Positions 1 to 10,737 of a stretch of 64,000 nucleotides of DNA are shown here, in pieces. Origin of the DNA: Hexactinellida sp. DTS-2022 (lineage: Eukaryota; Porifera; Hexactinellida); NCBI GenBank assembly GCA_028753945.1, contig JAPNXP010000011.1, forward strand, positions 248,001 to 312,000, given 5' to 3'. Both the position numbers and the translations under genes were made by a program. The notes beneath the pieces are model-generated. The model had not been told where the DNA came from. It did not search any database and saw only the letters and a program-made list of their open reading frames with translations. The first letter of the stretch is position 1. The number at the start of each line of letters is the position of its first letter.

Positions 1-1
1 C

Positions 2-160
2 TCAAAATCCATTATAATCCACAAACTATCTGGAGAGAAATGCGAAAAGTTGGAGAATATAGTGAAGTACGAAAATGCATGTTTAGAAGTTCCTCATCAA
101 GATAATATATACATTCTATTCACTTCAAATAATGAAGGACTGAAGCTCATACTAATTTAA
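2..160 (+). CDS. NHL-type beta-propeller protein, C-terminal end only (array copy 0)
   Basis: Partial gene cut by the left window edge. Reading from base 2 gives 53 codons ending in TAA. They align with the last blade of the four complete propeller genes downstream: SKSIIIHKLSGEK matches the SKSILIYNLSGEK block of copies 2 and 3, and the following DNIYIL matches their DDIYIL. Identity is lower than between the other copies, so this is an older paralogue. It lies on the same strand as the rest, so the array continues to the left of the window. AATAAA motifs at 271-276 and 283-288 could be its poly(A) signal. Function unknown; a protein-interaction propeller is inferred. Confidence 0.8.
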   Translation, partial: SKSIIIHKLSGEKCEKLENIVKYENACLEVPHQDNIYILFTSNNEGLKLILI

Positions 161-960
161 ACTTCCCATCTCACATAATACATGGCCCATGCACACACAA
201 TTTCTATAAAAAATACATACACTGCGGCCTACAATTTATGGTAAATTACATTTAAATGTTTGTATAATGGAATAAACTAATAATAAAGAACGCGTTCTAA
301 TAAAGAAGTCGCATGAATTACGGAAGATATAAACGGGTAGGGGGAAAGTTATCGAATAAAAGATAAGGTTCAGTTAATATTTTACATTTAGTGAAAGAAA
401 AGTTGAATGAAATTGAATGAAAAACCTAAATCTATTATGAAATTGTACTATACTAAATTTAAGATGATAATCGTAACAGTCTTTAAACGGATTGTGGCCA
501 AAATAATGACTACAGGGAAGTGAATAAAATTCCATTTTGTAAGATTTATTAAGTCTTCGGTTGTAGATACAGATGGAACAATAATTAAAGATTTTTTGCA
601 GATTACTATTGTAGTAATAGTGCTACCTAATTGTATTAGAATTTAAAATCATAAAATAATTTTTCCCTTCATTGTGGTTTAATTAATAGTTTTGCAATTT
701 TGTGCCAATATAAATTGCATATGTAACTGGATATTTAGGAATCCAAAATGGAACATTAATATTCCATAAGCTGAAATACAACGAAATGCATTATAATATC
801 AGTATTTGTATTGCAAATAGAAAAGTTATATGATTATAATAAACATGATTCTGCGGTAATGGCGAAACGAAAATTACCTCTCCACCAACGGTAAATTTCT
901 TAATTTACTGAAGTCTATGAAAGCACTACACATTCGCATATTCATATTGATAAATCAAAA

Positions 961-1108
961 GGGCTTACATATACTATTATATCGGCCAACACCTTTTCAG
1001 CATAAAAACTCGGCTTCGTAAAAGTGTGAATTATGATGATAAATTTACCGTGACATTGCCTGAAAATTACTTTTAGAAAAGATGCTGACCATATATTAAG
1101 TACTAATT
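961..1108. mobile_element. MITE, GGCCAACACCTTTT family
   Basis: The left end reads TCGGCCAACACCTTTTC. The right end carries its diverged inverse (AGAAAAGATGCTGACCAT). The interior, with GCCTGAAAATTAC, is shared with copies at 42.1, 46.9 and 62.5 kb. There is no coding capacity. Superfamily not assigned. Confidence 0.65.
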
Positions 1109-1150
1109 AATATTAAATTTGGGGAATTTGGTTAATCTGGAAGATATTGT

Positions 1151-1316
1151 CAGTGTTTCATACAGGATTTGCATGCAAGGGGGGCAATCTGGGATATGTA
1201 AATTCCTAAGGGGGGCATAAATTAAACTGCGTTGTGTAAGTGGTTTTTCTAAAGGGGGCACTTGAAGGAACAGGGGAGGTAAGTGCACCCCTTACCACCA
1301 CCTGTATGAAACCCTG
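1151..1316. mobile_element. MITE with 16-bp TIR and 5-bp target duplication
   Basis: The left end CAGTGTTTCATACAGG and the reverse complement of the right end CAGGGTTTCATACAGG differ at one base. The element is flanked on both sides by ATTGT (1146-1150 and 1317-1321). The interior is rich in G-runs. A hAT-like element is possible, but the duplication is 5 bp rather than 8, so the class stays open. Confidence 0.7.
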
Positions 1317-1781
1317 ATTGTCGAATAAATAAAATATAGACAGTTGAAATGTTTTTTTTGTCAATTGAATTACATTGCCTAGGCGACAAAAAATTCCGAA
1401 TATCTTATAATAGAATTGTACGAATACTAAACAATTTATATAAGGATAAAACAAAATACCCCTGAGACAGAAAAACCCGATTTCGACTGTATACTACTAC
1501 ATTATATGAAATTTCCTTTATAAATAGTATTACTCATAGTCTTTAACGAAAATAGAGCATAATTATACTAATGAATTCACTATATCTTGTCATCATTAAT
1601 TTGGATCTTTCCAATAACTTAATAACCCAATGTGAGATTGTAATTATACTATCTTAGTTTGACAGATGTGCTGTAATGTAGGAGTAAAGTTTGAAATAAT
1701 TTGTACTAAATAGAAATAGGATTTGTTTTATTGGAGTTAAAATTAAAATTGAACGGGTATAAATAATGTTATTACATGTAA

Positions 1782-1866
1782 ACATGTATGTTGAATACGA
1801 ATTTTGGATGTATAAATTTATAATATGAATATTTATTATTGTTGTTGTTTACAAATAGGTAACCAG
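1782..1866 (-). repeat. Single diverged unit of the 140-bp CAACAACAA repeat
   Basis: The reverse complement carries the same order of blocks seen in the tandem repeats at 9.7-10.1 kb and 12.9-13.4 kb: a TTTAC-like start, a CAACAACAA run, AAATATTCATATTATAA and then an A/T-rich end. A lone, older and inverted copy. Confidence 0.55.
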
Positions 1867-1929
1867 CTATCTTTCCACGGTTTAATAAAATATTATACGC
1901 ATATATCTGATTCTGAATATAATTACATA

Positions 1930-2113
1930 CAGTCAACTCCGCTTAATAAAGTCACCTCGGGACCAGGTTGCTTTTACCCGATTAAGCGGAGAAATCTATT
2001 AACCGAAAATATTTTAAGCCAAAATGTAATTTCGTCCTGTAAATCCTGCGAATTTTGACCCCATTAAGCAGTGAAATCTATTAACCGGTGGCTCTATTAA
2101 GCGCAGTTGACTG
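1930..2113. mobile_element. MITE, CAGTCAACTCCGCTTAAT family
   Basis: A near-complete palindrome. The left end is CAGTCAACTCCGCTTAAT and the right end is the inverse TTAAGCGCAGTTGACTG, flanked by TA. A close relative lies at 48890-49071. TA flanks and CAGT termini fit the pogo/Tigger branch of Tc1/mariner elements. Confidence 0.8.
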
Positions 2114-3108
2114 TACTTGGTAAATATGATTTTATTTTTATTGTTAGTTTGAGTGATTCATAATAAGACATATACAGTAAGGGCACCAGTACATAACGGT
2201 CATTTTTGTGGCAGTATTAACAGGTTCTACAGTATTTGATTGGACAAATCGAGACAGAAGGGCTCGTTATAATGTAAATGATACATATGTATGTACTATT
2301 ATTTTCAGATTACAAGTAAACAAATAAATGAGTATTTAAAATAGTCTTATAGATGTTATACCAAACGGACAAAAGTATTTGAACAACAATAATTTGTATT
2401 CATACATTCAAGCTTCTAGCAGCATAATAACATTTGTAGAAACTTATATATGGATATTGTCATAAACGTTATGTTAAGTAATATAAAATTAACAAAATTT
2501 CAATTTGCATGTTTATGGAGGTGTTAAACTGATTAACAATATAATTAGCTAATTAAATAGCTAATTTAGATACATAATGAGGTAATTAGAAAATACGAAT
2601 TCTGATTTCAGATTTGAATACTACATGGTCGAATTAATCTAGATGCATAATTTCTAATGAATATGAATATTTTCCATTGAGATACAGCCACATTCCCATT
2701 TGTGCCACAAGTGACAGGTGACAGAGACACTTATGCCACTCAATGGATATTGGATAAAAATGACTCAAAATCACAAATTTATGAAATTTATATCTATAGC
2801 AACATATTTAAATTGTTTCAGAGTAGCTAAACAGCCGTTAATAAGCTGCAAGAAGCTTATTGTGTCTGGAATAAAATTCCTGTTGTTTAAATACTTTTGG
2901 TCGGTTGTGTATGTATTGGAGGTAGATTTACAATAGAATATTCAAACAAAATGTATAAAAATTCGTCAACCAGGAGGGGTATGACTCATGGGACTTAAAA
3001 TTAAAGTCACCAGTAGAATTATTGGAACTGTAGAAAGATAAATTAGTGGGAGCTTGGGAAAGTGTAAAGCGGAGCGTAGGGAATTAAAAGTCCTGCGGGA
3101 TACAATAA

Positions 3109-3116
3109 TATAAAAG
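3109..3116 (+). promoter_or_regulatory. TATA box candidate for propeller copy 1
   Basis: TATAAAAG lies 58 bp upstream of the ATG, which would leave a leader of about 30 nt. Similar motifs precede the other propeller genes. Confidence 0.5.
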
Positions 3117-3173
3117 AAATTCGCCAAACTTCACTTTGGTTCATTTTATGGGTTGCCACTCCTCGAATTAAAG

Positions 3174-4160
3174 ATGGCAGAAAAATATCCCATTTCTGCA
3201 ACAGATCCAGACCCGAGAAAGCTAATAGAAATCTGGGAAGAAGTATCTGATATGGACAACATACAAAGTGACTCAATTATGGAATTATTTACAGCTGAAA
3301 TTAAATATTTGGAGCCTAAAATTGGAGTTATTGAGACATACATGCAGGGTCCAATTAATCAAAAAACTATCTTCAAGAAGAAAGCAAAAGAATTGAAACC
3401 TTTCAGTCAGGTAATTCTACACAAACCAATCTGTTTGTGTATTTCTGAAAAACACAAAATTATTTTTGTGAGTCTTAGTAAAGATTCTTCAATAGCAATG
3501 CTGGATTTATCCAATGGAGATTTCATTGGTAATATCACAAGCAGTAATCTCAAGTCGCCATGGGGACTGGCTATTAAAGATGACACCATTTACGTAACAG
3601 ACATTGAGAACATTGGAGTAATAGCATTCTCGATTTCACAACAAACTCCAATAGAGGGACTAAACAATCAAACAGACTTTATACAGCCTCGACAATTGGC
3701 TATTAACAGTGCGAATGAAATATGGGTAGCAGATGATATAGGAAATAAGATTGTAATACTAGATGAAAAGTTGAGGAAGATTGAAACAGTAGATGATAAG
3801 ATTAAATTCCCAATGGATATCAAATTCGCATATGGTCAAGCATATATTCTATCTCGAGATGAAGACCGGGTGACTGTATACATTTTCGATCAAAATAACA
3901 GGAAAAATATAACACCAACCATACGTATACAATCAACCAAAGATGACCCAATACAAAGCTATTTCTTCAAGATTATCTCTAATATAATCTTAATACCGAA
4001 TTATCGCACAAAATCAATTCTTGTGTATGATCTTTCTGGAAAGAAATTACATGAATTGAATACCAAAGAATCTGCTATTCCTTTATCTTTAGACGTATGT
4101 GCAGATAAAATTTATATACTTTACCCCAAACTCCCTAATAAGCAGCTTAAAATACTATAA
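3174..4160 (+). CDS. NHL-type beta-propeller protein, array copy 1 (328 aa)
   Basis: Intronless. ATG at 3174 is the first in frame; the open frame before it starts only with TTG. The N-terminal 80 or so residues are charged and unlike those of copies 2-4. The rest is a set of NHL-like blades: a HKIIFVS strand, then KSPWGLAIKDDTIYVTD, then QPRQLAINSANEIWVADD, and a final blade ending in SILVYDLSGKK. The LxxPxGLAI..DxIYVTD pattern is typical of NHL repeats in TRIM2/3/71-like proteins, but no RING, B-box or filamin domain is present. Such propellers bind protein or RNA; the role here is unknown. AATAAA at 4310-4315 is a likely poly(A) signal. The most diverged complete copy. Confidence 0.85.
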   Translation: MAEKYPISATDPDPRKLIEIWEEVSDMDNIQSDSIMELFTAEIKYLEPKIGVIETYMQGPINQKTIFKKKAKELKPFSQVILHKPICLCISEKHKIIFVSLSKDSSIAMLDLSNGDFIGNITSSNLKSPWGLAIKDDTIYVTDIENIGVIAFSISQQTPIEGLNNQTDFIQPRQLAINSANEIWVADDIGNKIVILDEKLRKIETVDDKIKFPMDIKFAYGQAYILSRDEDRVTVYIFDQNNRKNITPTIRIQSTKDDPIQSYFFKIISNIILIPNYRTKSILVYDLSGKKLHELNTKESAIPLSLDVCADKIYILYPKLPNKQLKIL

Positions 4161-5485
4161 TAGCAATTTATTCCTAATATTCATATAAAACATGGCACAC
4201 ACATTGAAAACATGCACACTCTATAGATTACATACGTACAGCCGCGAAAATACTGACTACTGCTTGATATTATATAAAAATTACTTTCTTACTGGAACAT
4301 TTCTATTAAAATAAACTTTGAACTATTGATTACCCCAATTGAATGTAGTATTTGGTGTTCAAAAAATGTAATTGTATTCAATATAAATTTTGCTTTTGTT
4401 GATAACTACATATACATAAATGGTGTGCCCATATATATCTCTCTATCTCGATGTATAGATAGAGAGTCTAGAGACAAAAAAATTATTCACTTTCCATTCG
4501 AACACAGAATCTGAAAGAGACCATTTTTGCAGTTATTATCTCAATATCGGTCATTAGCGATGACAAACGTACGTACTACAAAAATAATGTAAATTAGACA
4601 CCCCTTCCTATGTCACGCGTTGTTGCACATTTTGTTATACAAAAAGGATTGTCTGTTACGTATTGGTTAACCGTTTCGTAACGTCTTAACGGTTCCTTAA
4701 TTTATTTAACAAATTATAGGTAGCAGATAACATGATAAGTAATAATAACAATAAACGGAAAATAAATTTTTTAAAGTTTCTGAACCAATTGATCAAGTTT
4801 CCTATGGCTTTCATGATTTCGCAGACATGATCCATACTCAGGGCCGGATTATCCAATAGGCACAGTAGGCACTGTGCCTAGGGCCTACGAAAAATTTGGG
4901 ACCTACGAACGAAATTTGGGGCCTACGAAAAATTTGGGGCCTAATAGCTGCATGCTGCCTGGTATCCTCAAAGTGCCTAGGGCCTACGAAGACCTTAATC
5001 CGGCCCTGTCCATACTTTATCGAATTCTATTCTCATTTAATATTTTGAGCCAAAATATAGCATAGCTGTGGATAATTCCTTCAAAACAAGTCTTCCTGAA
5101 TAAAAGGAATAATTGCAACAATATGATACATCGAAGTTTCAACACAAACTCTTAGAAAATATTGTTAATGCAAACTATTATTATATTTTATTCTATAAAA
5201 TGAGTGGGCAGATGACAATAATAGCTTATGAGCCACTGTAACAGTTGCTACACATTACTCCGTTGGCTCAAAGGATAAATCCAATAGAAATCATAAAATA
5301 AGACTTAATAATATTATAATATTACCACCATTAGGAGGAACAATAGAAATCAAAGAAATGAATTTTTTTTGTTAATAATACAACTTAAAACATCAAAATA
5401 TATCATTGACAATATAGAGTAAGTAAAAATAATCACCATACATGTAAAAATAAAATACAACAATACATACAACAAACAAAAGAAG
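4161..5485. other. Intergenic region between propeller copies 1 and 2
   Basis: No gene seen. It contains the poly(A) signal of copy 1, a short perfect hairpin near 4439-4466 (CTCTCTATCT with its inverse) and the hAT-like element at 4839-5008. Confidence 0.6.
4839..5008. mobile_element. hAT-like MITE, 170 bp, with perfect 8-bp target duplication
   Basis: Both ends are CAGGGCCGGATTA in inverted orientation (13-bp perfect TIR). The element is flanked by TCCATACT on both sides (4831-4838 and 5009-5016). The interior repeats a GGGCCTACGAAAAATTTGG block about three times. Eight-bp duplications and CAGGG ends are typical of hAT non-autonomous elements. Confidence 0.92.
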
Positions 5486-5494
5486 TATAAATAG
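5486..5494 (+). promoter_or_regulatory. TATA box candidate for propeller copy 2
   Basis: TATAAATAG lies 42 bp upstream of the ATG of copy 2. Confidence 0.5.
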
Positions 5495-5527
5495 CAGGTA
5501 TACTGTGATGAATTTGTAAAGGGAATT

Positions 5528-6481
5528 ATGGCTGAAAAAGACAATACCAAACTAACTCAAATAATTGAATCATCTGAGGCAAATATCGAAAATATTCCAG
5601 TGGAAAGCCAGGAAGAAAGTCAAATAGAATACGAGAAGAGAATTGAACAAATATATCAGAAACAAATAGAAACTTTGGGGATGAATAATGGAGAAATAGA
5701 GGGTAAAAAAGATCAAACATTTTCAACAACATTTATGAAAATGAAAGGCAAAGTAATAGATTTGAATAAATTACAGTTACACAATCCTGCGTGTGCGTGC
5801 GTATCTGAATTTCACAAAATAATATTTGTAAGTGCGAAGGGAGATTCCTCGATAACAATGTTTGATTTAAATTGTGAATGCAAAGGTAAAATCACAAGCA
5901 ACCTCAAATCACCATGTGGAATGGCAATAAAAGATGATACCATTTATGTTACAGATTTAGAGGAAAGGAGTGTGTTGGCATTTTCAATTACACAACGAAA
6001 TTTAATAGAAATTTCTCAAGCAAACTTTGTACAACCTCGTCAATTGGCTATTAACTGTGCGAATGAAATATGGGTAGCAGATGATCTAGGGAATGAGATT
6101 GCAATACTAGATGAAAAGTTGAGGAAGATTGAAACGATAAATGATGACAAAATTAAATTCCCAATGGACATCAAATTCACCTATGCCCAAGCGTATATTC
6201 TATCTCGAGATGAAGGCAATGTGATTAGTGTACACATATTCGAGCAAAATACAAAGGAATACACAAAAATGATAATACGCTCTAACAATAAAGATCCAAT
6301 TGATTGCCATTTTTTTAATATACATACAAATCTGATACTTTTACCAGATTCCAACTCAAAATCTATTCTTATCTATAATCTATCTGGAGAGAAGAAAGGA
6401 ACACGGAAACTTAAAGTACATGCTATGCCTCTTTGTTTAGACGTATTACAAGATGATATATATATTATGTACAAACCATAA
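5528..6481 (+). CDS. NHL-type beta-propeller protein, array copy 2 (317 aa)
   Basis: Intronless, starting at ATG 5528 (MAEKDNTK). The N-terminus carries the block SQIEYEKRIEQIYQ, shared with copies 3 and 4; it is predicted to be helical and may form a coiled coil. The propeller runs from about residue 80 to the end, with KSPCGMAIKDDTIYVTD, QPRQLAINCANEIWVADD and ILDEKLRKIETI. It ends MYKP, lacking the KAQLKII tail of copies 3 and 4. It is closer to copies 3 and 4 than to copy 1. Likely a cytosolic binding protein, as no signal peptide or membrane segment is seen. Ligand unknown. Confidence 0.87.
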   Translation: MAEKDNTKLTQIIESSEANIENIPVESQEESQIEYEKRIEQIYQKQIETLGMNNGEIEGKKDQTFSTTFMKMKGKVIDLNKLQLHNPACACVSEFHKIIFVSAKGDSSITMFDLNCECKGKITSNLKSPCGMAIKDDTIYVTDLEERSVLAFSITQRNLIEISQANFVQPRQLAINCANEIWVADDLGNEIAILDEKLRKIETINDDKIKFPMDIKFTYAQAYILSRDEGNVISVHIFEQNTKEYTKMIIRSNNKDPIDCHFFNIHTNLILLPDSNSKSILIYNLSGEKKGTRKLKVHAMPLCLDVLQDDIYIMYKP

Positions 6482-7138
6482 AATGAGGAAACACAGTTCA
6501 AAAGTATTTGAAACATTAATCTAGTCTGATATTTTAAATAATCTATATAATTCACAATACATAATAATTCTGATAAATTATATTATTTGTAAACTGTTCA
6601 AAGTATTAAAAAACCAGACCAATTTTAAAAATTTAAAACAGCAATTTAAATAGAGAAATCTCTTGGCTAACGGAAGCATTTGAAAACATAATATGCTAAA
6701 GACCCTATTGTGGACCAAAATAATGTCCACAAGGAACTTAAAATTAAATTTTATTAGTATAATATTACACAATAATTTGTAAATTAATTAAAACATAAGG
6801 GGTGTTATTGTGTTGTAATTTTCATGCAATTATAATACAATTAAATAAAACGCATTTAATGTTGAAATTAACGACTAAGGTGGGCGGAAATTTATTAAAG
6901 TTAATACCAAATTAAATAAACGTAAATAAAATTATGTTGACAGTAATTTTAAGAATAGTAACAAAATTTCTATACTATACATGAATAATAACATGCGGTA
7001 TTTAGCAATTATTGCATAGCCAAATATTAAAAGAATAATTAAGAAATAACAAATTAAAGGGGTTATTTTCTGTTCCATGTTTGGAATTGCACAAGATACC
7101 TTGTATAAAATACTACAGTGTAACCTTGTATATGTACA

Positions 7139-7146
7139 TATAAATA
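7139..7146 (+). promoter_or_regulatory. TATA box candidate for the 65-codon gene
   Basis: TATAAATA lies 55 bp before the ATG at 7194, a spacing similar to that of propeller copies 1 and 2. This is the main reason to regard the short ORF as a gene. Confidence 0.4.
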
Positions 7147-7193
7147 ATACTTTAAATACATAAAAAATATAGAAAAAAACAACTGAACCTACA

Positions 7194-7391
7194 ATGGCCG
7201 AAGGAACAAAACCAGAAGCAAAATTAGCAAAACTATTGGAAAAAGCGACCGATATAAACGAGTTAAAAGAAGAGGAATTTTATAAACTTGCTGGGTCAAT
7301 AAACGAAACTGAAATTGAATGTTTAGCGGCAAGTTATGAAGAGAATGAGAGTGCTACAACAGACCATCAATCCCAAGTAGAGGAGCACTGA
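7194..7391 (+). CDS. Small acidic protein of 65 aa, unknown
   Basis: Short open frame starting MAEGTKPEAK and ending QVEEH. It is Glu/Lys-rich and predicted helical, without cysteine pairs, signal peptide or membrane segment. The MAE start resembles those of propeller copies 1 and 2, but no propeller blade follows. It may be a separate small gene or the isolated N-terminal part of a lost propeller copy. Support comes from codon-like composition, an upstream TATA-like box and position inside the array. Not recognised as a known family. Confidence 0.4.
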   Translation: MAEGTKPEAKLAKLLEKATDINELKEEEFYKLAGSINETEIECLAASYEENESATTDHQSQVEEH

Positions 7392-7682
7392 ATTTGGGAC
7401 ATTAATGTATCAATAAGATAAAACATAACAAACACAAACATACTTTCTCACACATTCCTCTAACAGCTCATTTAAACATATCTACTAAGGAATTTGTTCT
7501 TTATAAATGAATATAATAATAATAATAGGAACTGCATTACTATGGGTTTATTATTATTGCTAAAAATTTTTAAAAAGTATGTATTTTGACTTTTTGCTTA
7601 TAGGAAATTTGCTGTTGTTTACAAATAAATAGAAAACAAGTGGATGAATTATCACTTAAAATAGTCGAATCTTATAAAATAT

Positions 7683-7815
7683 AGTAATTACCAATATATC
7701 GGTCAAAACCTTTTCTAATGTAATTTTAGGTAAACAAAGTAACTTTTTTATTAATTCTTCTTTGTGAAGCTGGATTTTCTTATTGAAATGGTGTTGGCCG
7801 ATAATAAGTAAGCCC
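7683..7815. mobile_element. MITE, GGCCAACACCTTTT family
   Basis: Left end TATCGGTCAAAACCTTTTC, right end inverse GGTGTTGGCCGATAATAAG. Non-coding. Confidence 0.65.
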
Positions 7816-7925
7816 AAAACTAATAAGAAACACTGGTAGGATTGTCTAAATATATTAATTAATTAAACACTCATATTACTCATCTAGAAAGAAATATAAG
7901 CAATTTTTATAAGTACTACATAGTA

Positions 7926-9130
7926 CAGTAAAACCTCCTAAAGTGAACACCTTCAATAAATGAACAACTCCAAAAATGAACACTTTTTCTCTGTCCCAAA
8001 ATTTTCCCCCAATGTTTTACACAGTGTTTACCCTCCAACTTCAGAACACCTTTGGAGTGAAATGTGAACACCCATGGCGGCATGGCCTACTTGATATACG
8101 GCCGTGTATGTCACCGAGAAGGCCAGTTTAGAAATTTCATTCTAGGAAAAACTATGCCTCCTATTGTTATTATTTGGGTTGTATATGGGGTAATCAACCA
8201 TTGCGAGTCCATTGGAACCACTTTTGATAATCTCAGATTTGTGGTTAAGCTGTTTAGGCGCCATTTAATGGTGACGGTAACAATTTATGGTAAATTAAAA
8301 ATAATTCAAATATCAGAAATTTCCTTTTCTTCCTACTTTCTAATAATTTTATAACAGGAATACTAAAATAGGGATTTATTTCACACTCCAGGCTAGTAAA
8401 TCACAAAATGGCGACATTCCAAAAAAAATTTAAATTATAAAGCAACCACATGCTAAAATACAAGTAATATCCGAGTTACAACTGCTATTTTCGTCCATAT
8501 AACGTATATAATTGCTGGTTTATAAATATTAATTCTTTATATATTCGGAAAATGTAAACTAAGTATATTTGCAAATTATTTTCATATTCTCGTAGTTCTT
8601 TAACTCGAATTGTATATTTTGGATGTTTGCAATGGCGCCTAAACAGCTTAACCACAAATCTGAGATCATCAAAAGTGGTTCTAATGGACTCGCAATGGTT
8701 GATTACCCCATATACAATCCAAATAATAACAATAGGGGGCATAGTTTATCCTATAATGAAATATATAAACTGTCCTTCTATTTTTTTGGCCTTCTCGGTG
8801 ACATACACGGCCGTATATTAAGTAGGCCATGGAACACCTAATCTGGTCCCAATTGTCCAAATTGTATAGGAAATGACCTCTTAAAAGTGAACATAGGATT
8901 TTTTTGGATGACTATTAGCCATGTTTTTTATCTGCTTGAGATGGGCTTTCTGGAGGCCAACTGGCAGCTATGTTTTAATACTTGTTGTGAATGTACAGAT
9001 AATTCATGAAGTGGCTTAATTAGACAATATGTAATAAGTAATATTGGAGGTAGAATCTGGACATGGACAAGACACTTTGTGATAAATCATGAAAAGTGAA
9101 CACCTCTCAAAAGTGGAATAGGGGTAATAG
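7926..9130. mobile_element. Long foldback element
   Basis: Arms at about 8081-8265 and 8631-8830 are inverted copies of each other with a few substitutions and one insertion of roughly 15 bp; the loop is 365 bp. Both arms contain GGCCGTGTATGTCACCGAG and TTAAGCTGTTTAGGCGCC or their complements. The outer boundaries are set by AAGTGAACACC-type sequence at both sides (from CAGTAAAACCTCC at 7926) and are approximate. It could be two inverted copies of one solo element inside a larger pogo-like element. Confidence 0.6.
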
Positions 9131-9604
9131 AGTTTATTGCCCACACAGAAACGTTGAAAATAAAAGTATAAGATCATTAACCACACCTCATTTAGTACAT
9201 TTCACGATGATAAATCAAATTCTTATTAAAATGGCTGTGTAATCGTGTGATAAATTCAGCTGCAAACACATTACAGAAAATCTGAACAGATATACTGTAG
9301 TATTTACAAAAATGCGAACTCTTATAGGACTCAATTGTAAATTTTGAGTTTAATTAATTAAAGTTAGAGTAATTGAAACAGAAAAACCAGGTGATGCCTT
9401 TCCTGAATAGAGTGGAAAGTAATTTAATATTTAAGTCAGCTAAGTTTTCAAAAAGTCAACTGAGTCTGTTCGTTAAAAAACAACACTGTATTGATAAGTA
9501 TTCGAGGCAATTCTTCAAAATCGATAGATGTATTCAAAGGAAAATCATAGTTAATTAATATCTCAAGCAGTAACCTAAGTTACATAGGGAGTTGGAATTT
9601 AAAG

Positions 9605-10176
9605 ATGACGAGCCCTTCGGTATCGGTCGCTTCGAGACAGATCGGTGCTACGCACCTCAAGTTAACTGCCGCTACGCGGCCTTACTCCTAACTAAACAAT
9701 TGATTACATAGTTAGTAATATTTGTCATAGTTATATACTTATAATACACGTTGAAAGCTAACTTCTAGGTTGATTTTGAATTTTAAATTAATTTGTTTAC
9801 TTATTTGTGTCAACAACAACAACAAATATTCATATTATAAATTTAGAAATGCGAAATTCGTGTTCAGCATACTTGTTTACCTATAATACCCGTTGAAAGC
9901 TAACTTCTAGGTTGATTTTGAATTTTCATTAATTTGTTTACCTATTTTGTGTAATCAACAACAACAAATATTCATATGTATTAGAAATTTTAAATGCGAA
10001 ATTCGAAATCAGCATACTTGTTTACCTATTATAACATTTGTTTACCCATTATAACATTTAAAAGTTAATTTAAATCCCAATATTAATTGCGGTTTCTATT
10101 CCCCCATCACTTTAATACAATCCGGACAAACAAACACACAAACAAACAAACAACAATCGAGATTTAATAATATAGA
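9605..10176 (+). mobile_element. Unclassified element: GC-rich head, 140-bp tandem repeats, CAAA tail
   Basis: The head reads GACGAGCCCTTCGGTATCGG and has short hairpins (GGTCGCTT, GCCGCTACGCGGC). Then come about two units of a 140-bp repeat beginning CGTTGAAAGCTAACTTCTAG, then a CCGGACAAACAAAC-rich tail ending AATAATATAGAT. Unit B of the duplication is uninterrupted at the matching point (near 15655-15667), so this block is an insertion and its ends are known to within a few bases. No coding capacity. The class is not assigned; the asymmetric structure with a short terminal motif suggests a non-autonomous retroelement rather than a TIR transposon. Confidence 0.7.
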
Positions 10177-10611
10177 TATCATAAAGTCAACAGACAAAAT
10201 TGTTGGGCAATAGCATTCTTAATTGCACAATAATTACAATGAGATGGACTAAGTCAGAGAGATACTATTATATTCTTGTAAATTTTCGTAAAGTCATCCT
10301 AACAAATTATACTACGTACTTAGAACAGGCAGAAAAAAGTGTGACACCACAATGATCATATACTAAAGTTTTTGCTTTTTATGAAATAAAAGCAGAGCTA
10401 CATATAGAAATTAATTGGAAATTAAGATAATAAAAAATATTACAAGTCTAGAAGTACAGTGCTGTAAAAAAGAAAGCACTATAAGAGGTTGCAGAAACAA
10501 ATATATATATACTACGTCTACGTGCCAAACTCTGTAAAATCTAAATATTAATGGTAAATCTTCGGATTTTTTTTAAAATTTATGGGTTTCCAAGATTTTC
10601 ATAGCTAAATA

Positions 10612-10737
10612 CAGTGCAACTTCGATTATGCGAACACACCAGGCTGGTTCTTATCTTATTCCATAATTAGTTCAGCCTTAAATTATCCGAACATGTTTGA
10701 CTGGTCTCAATAAGTTCGGATAATCAAAATTGCACTG
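10612..10737. mobile_element. MITE, GATTATCCGAAC-type (pogo-like)
   Basis: Left end CAGTGCAACTTCGATTATGC, right end inverse TCGGATAATCAAAATTGCAC. The same element is at 16139-16265 in unit B, so it predates the duplication. Confidence 0.8.

Larger units (their letters stand above)
161..3108. other. Intergenic region between propeller copies 0 and 1
   Basis: No gene is supported here; the open frames are short and lack family resemblance. It holds three small inverted-repeat elements and one diverged unit of the 140-bp repeat, listed separately. The stretch around 495-545 resembles the 3' flank of copy 2 (around 6712-6760), which suggests that copies 0 and 2 arose by an older duplication that included flanking DNA. 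Confidence 0.6.
7392..9363. other. Intergenic region with MITE and foldback element
   Basis: No gene is supported. The two open frames around 8.1-8.7 kb that share VYGVINHCES are the two arms of an inverted repeat, not genes. The region holds a GGCCAACACC-family element and the foldback listed below. Confidence 0.6.

Noticed and set aside
8064..8742. Two open frames on opposite strands sharing the peptide VYGVINHCES
   Set aside because: They are the two arms of one inverted repeat read on opposite strands; no independent sign of coding.
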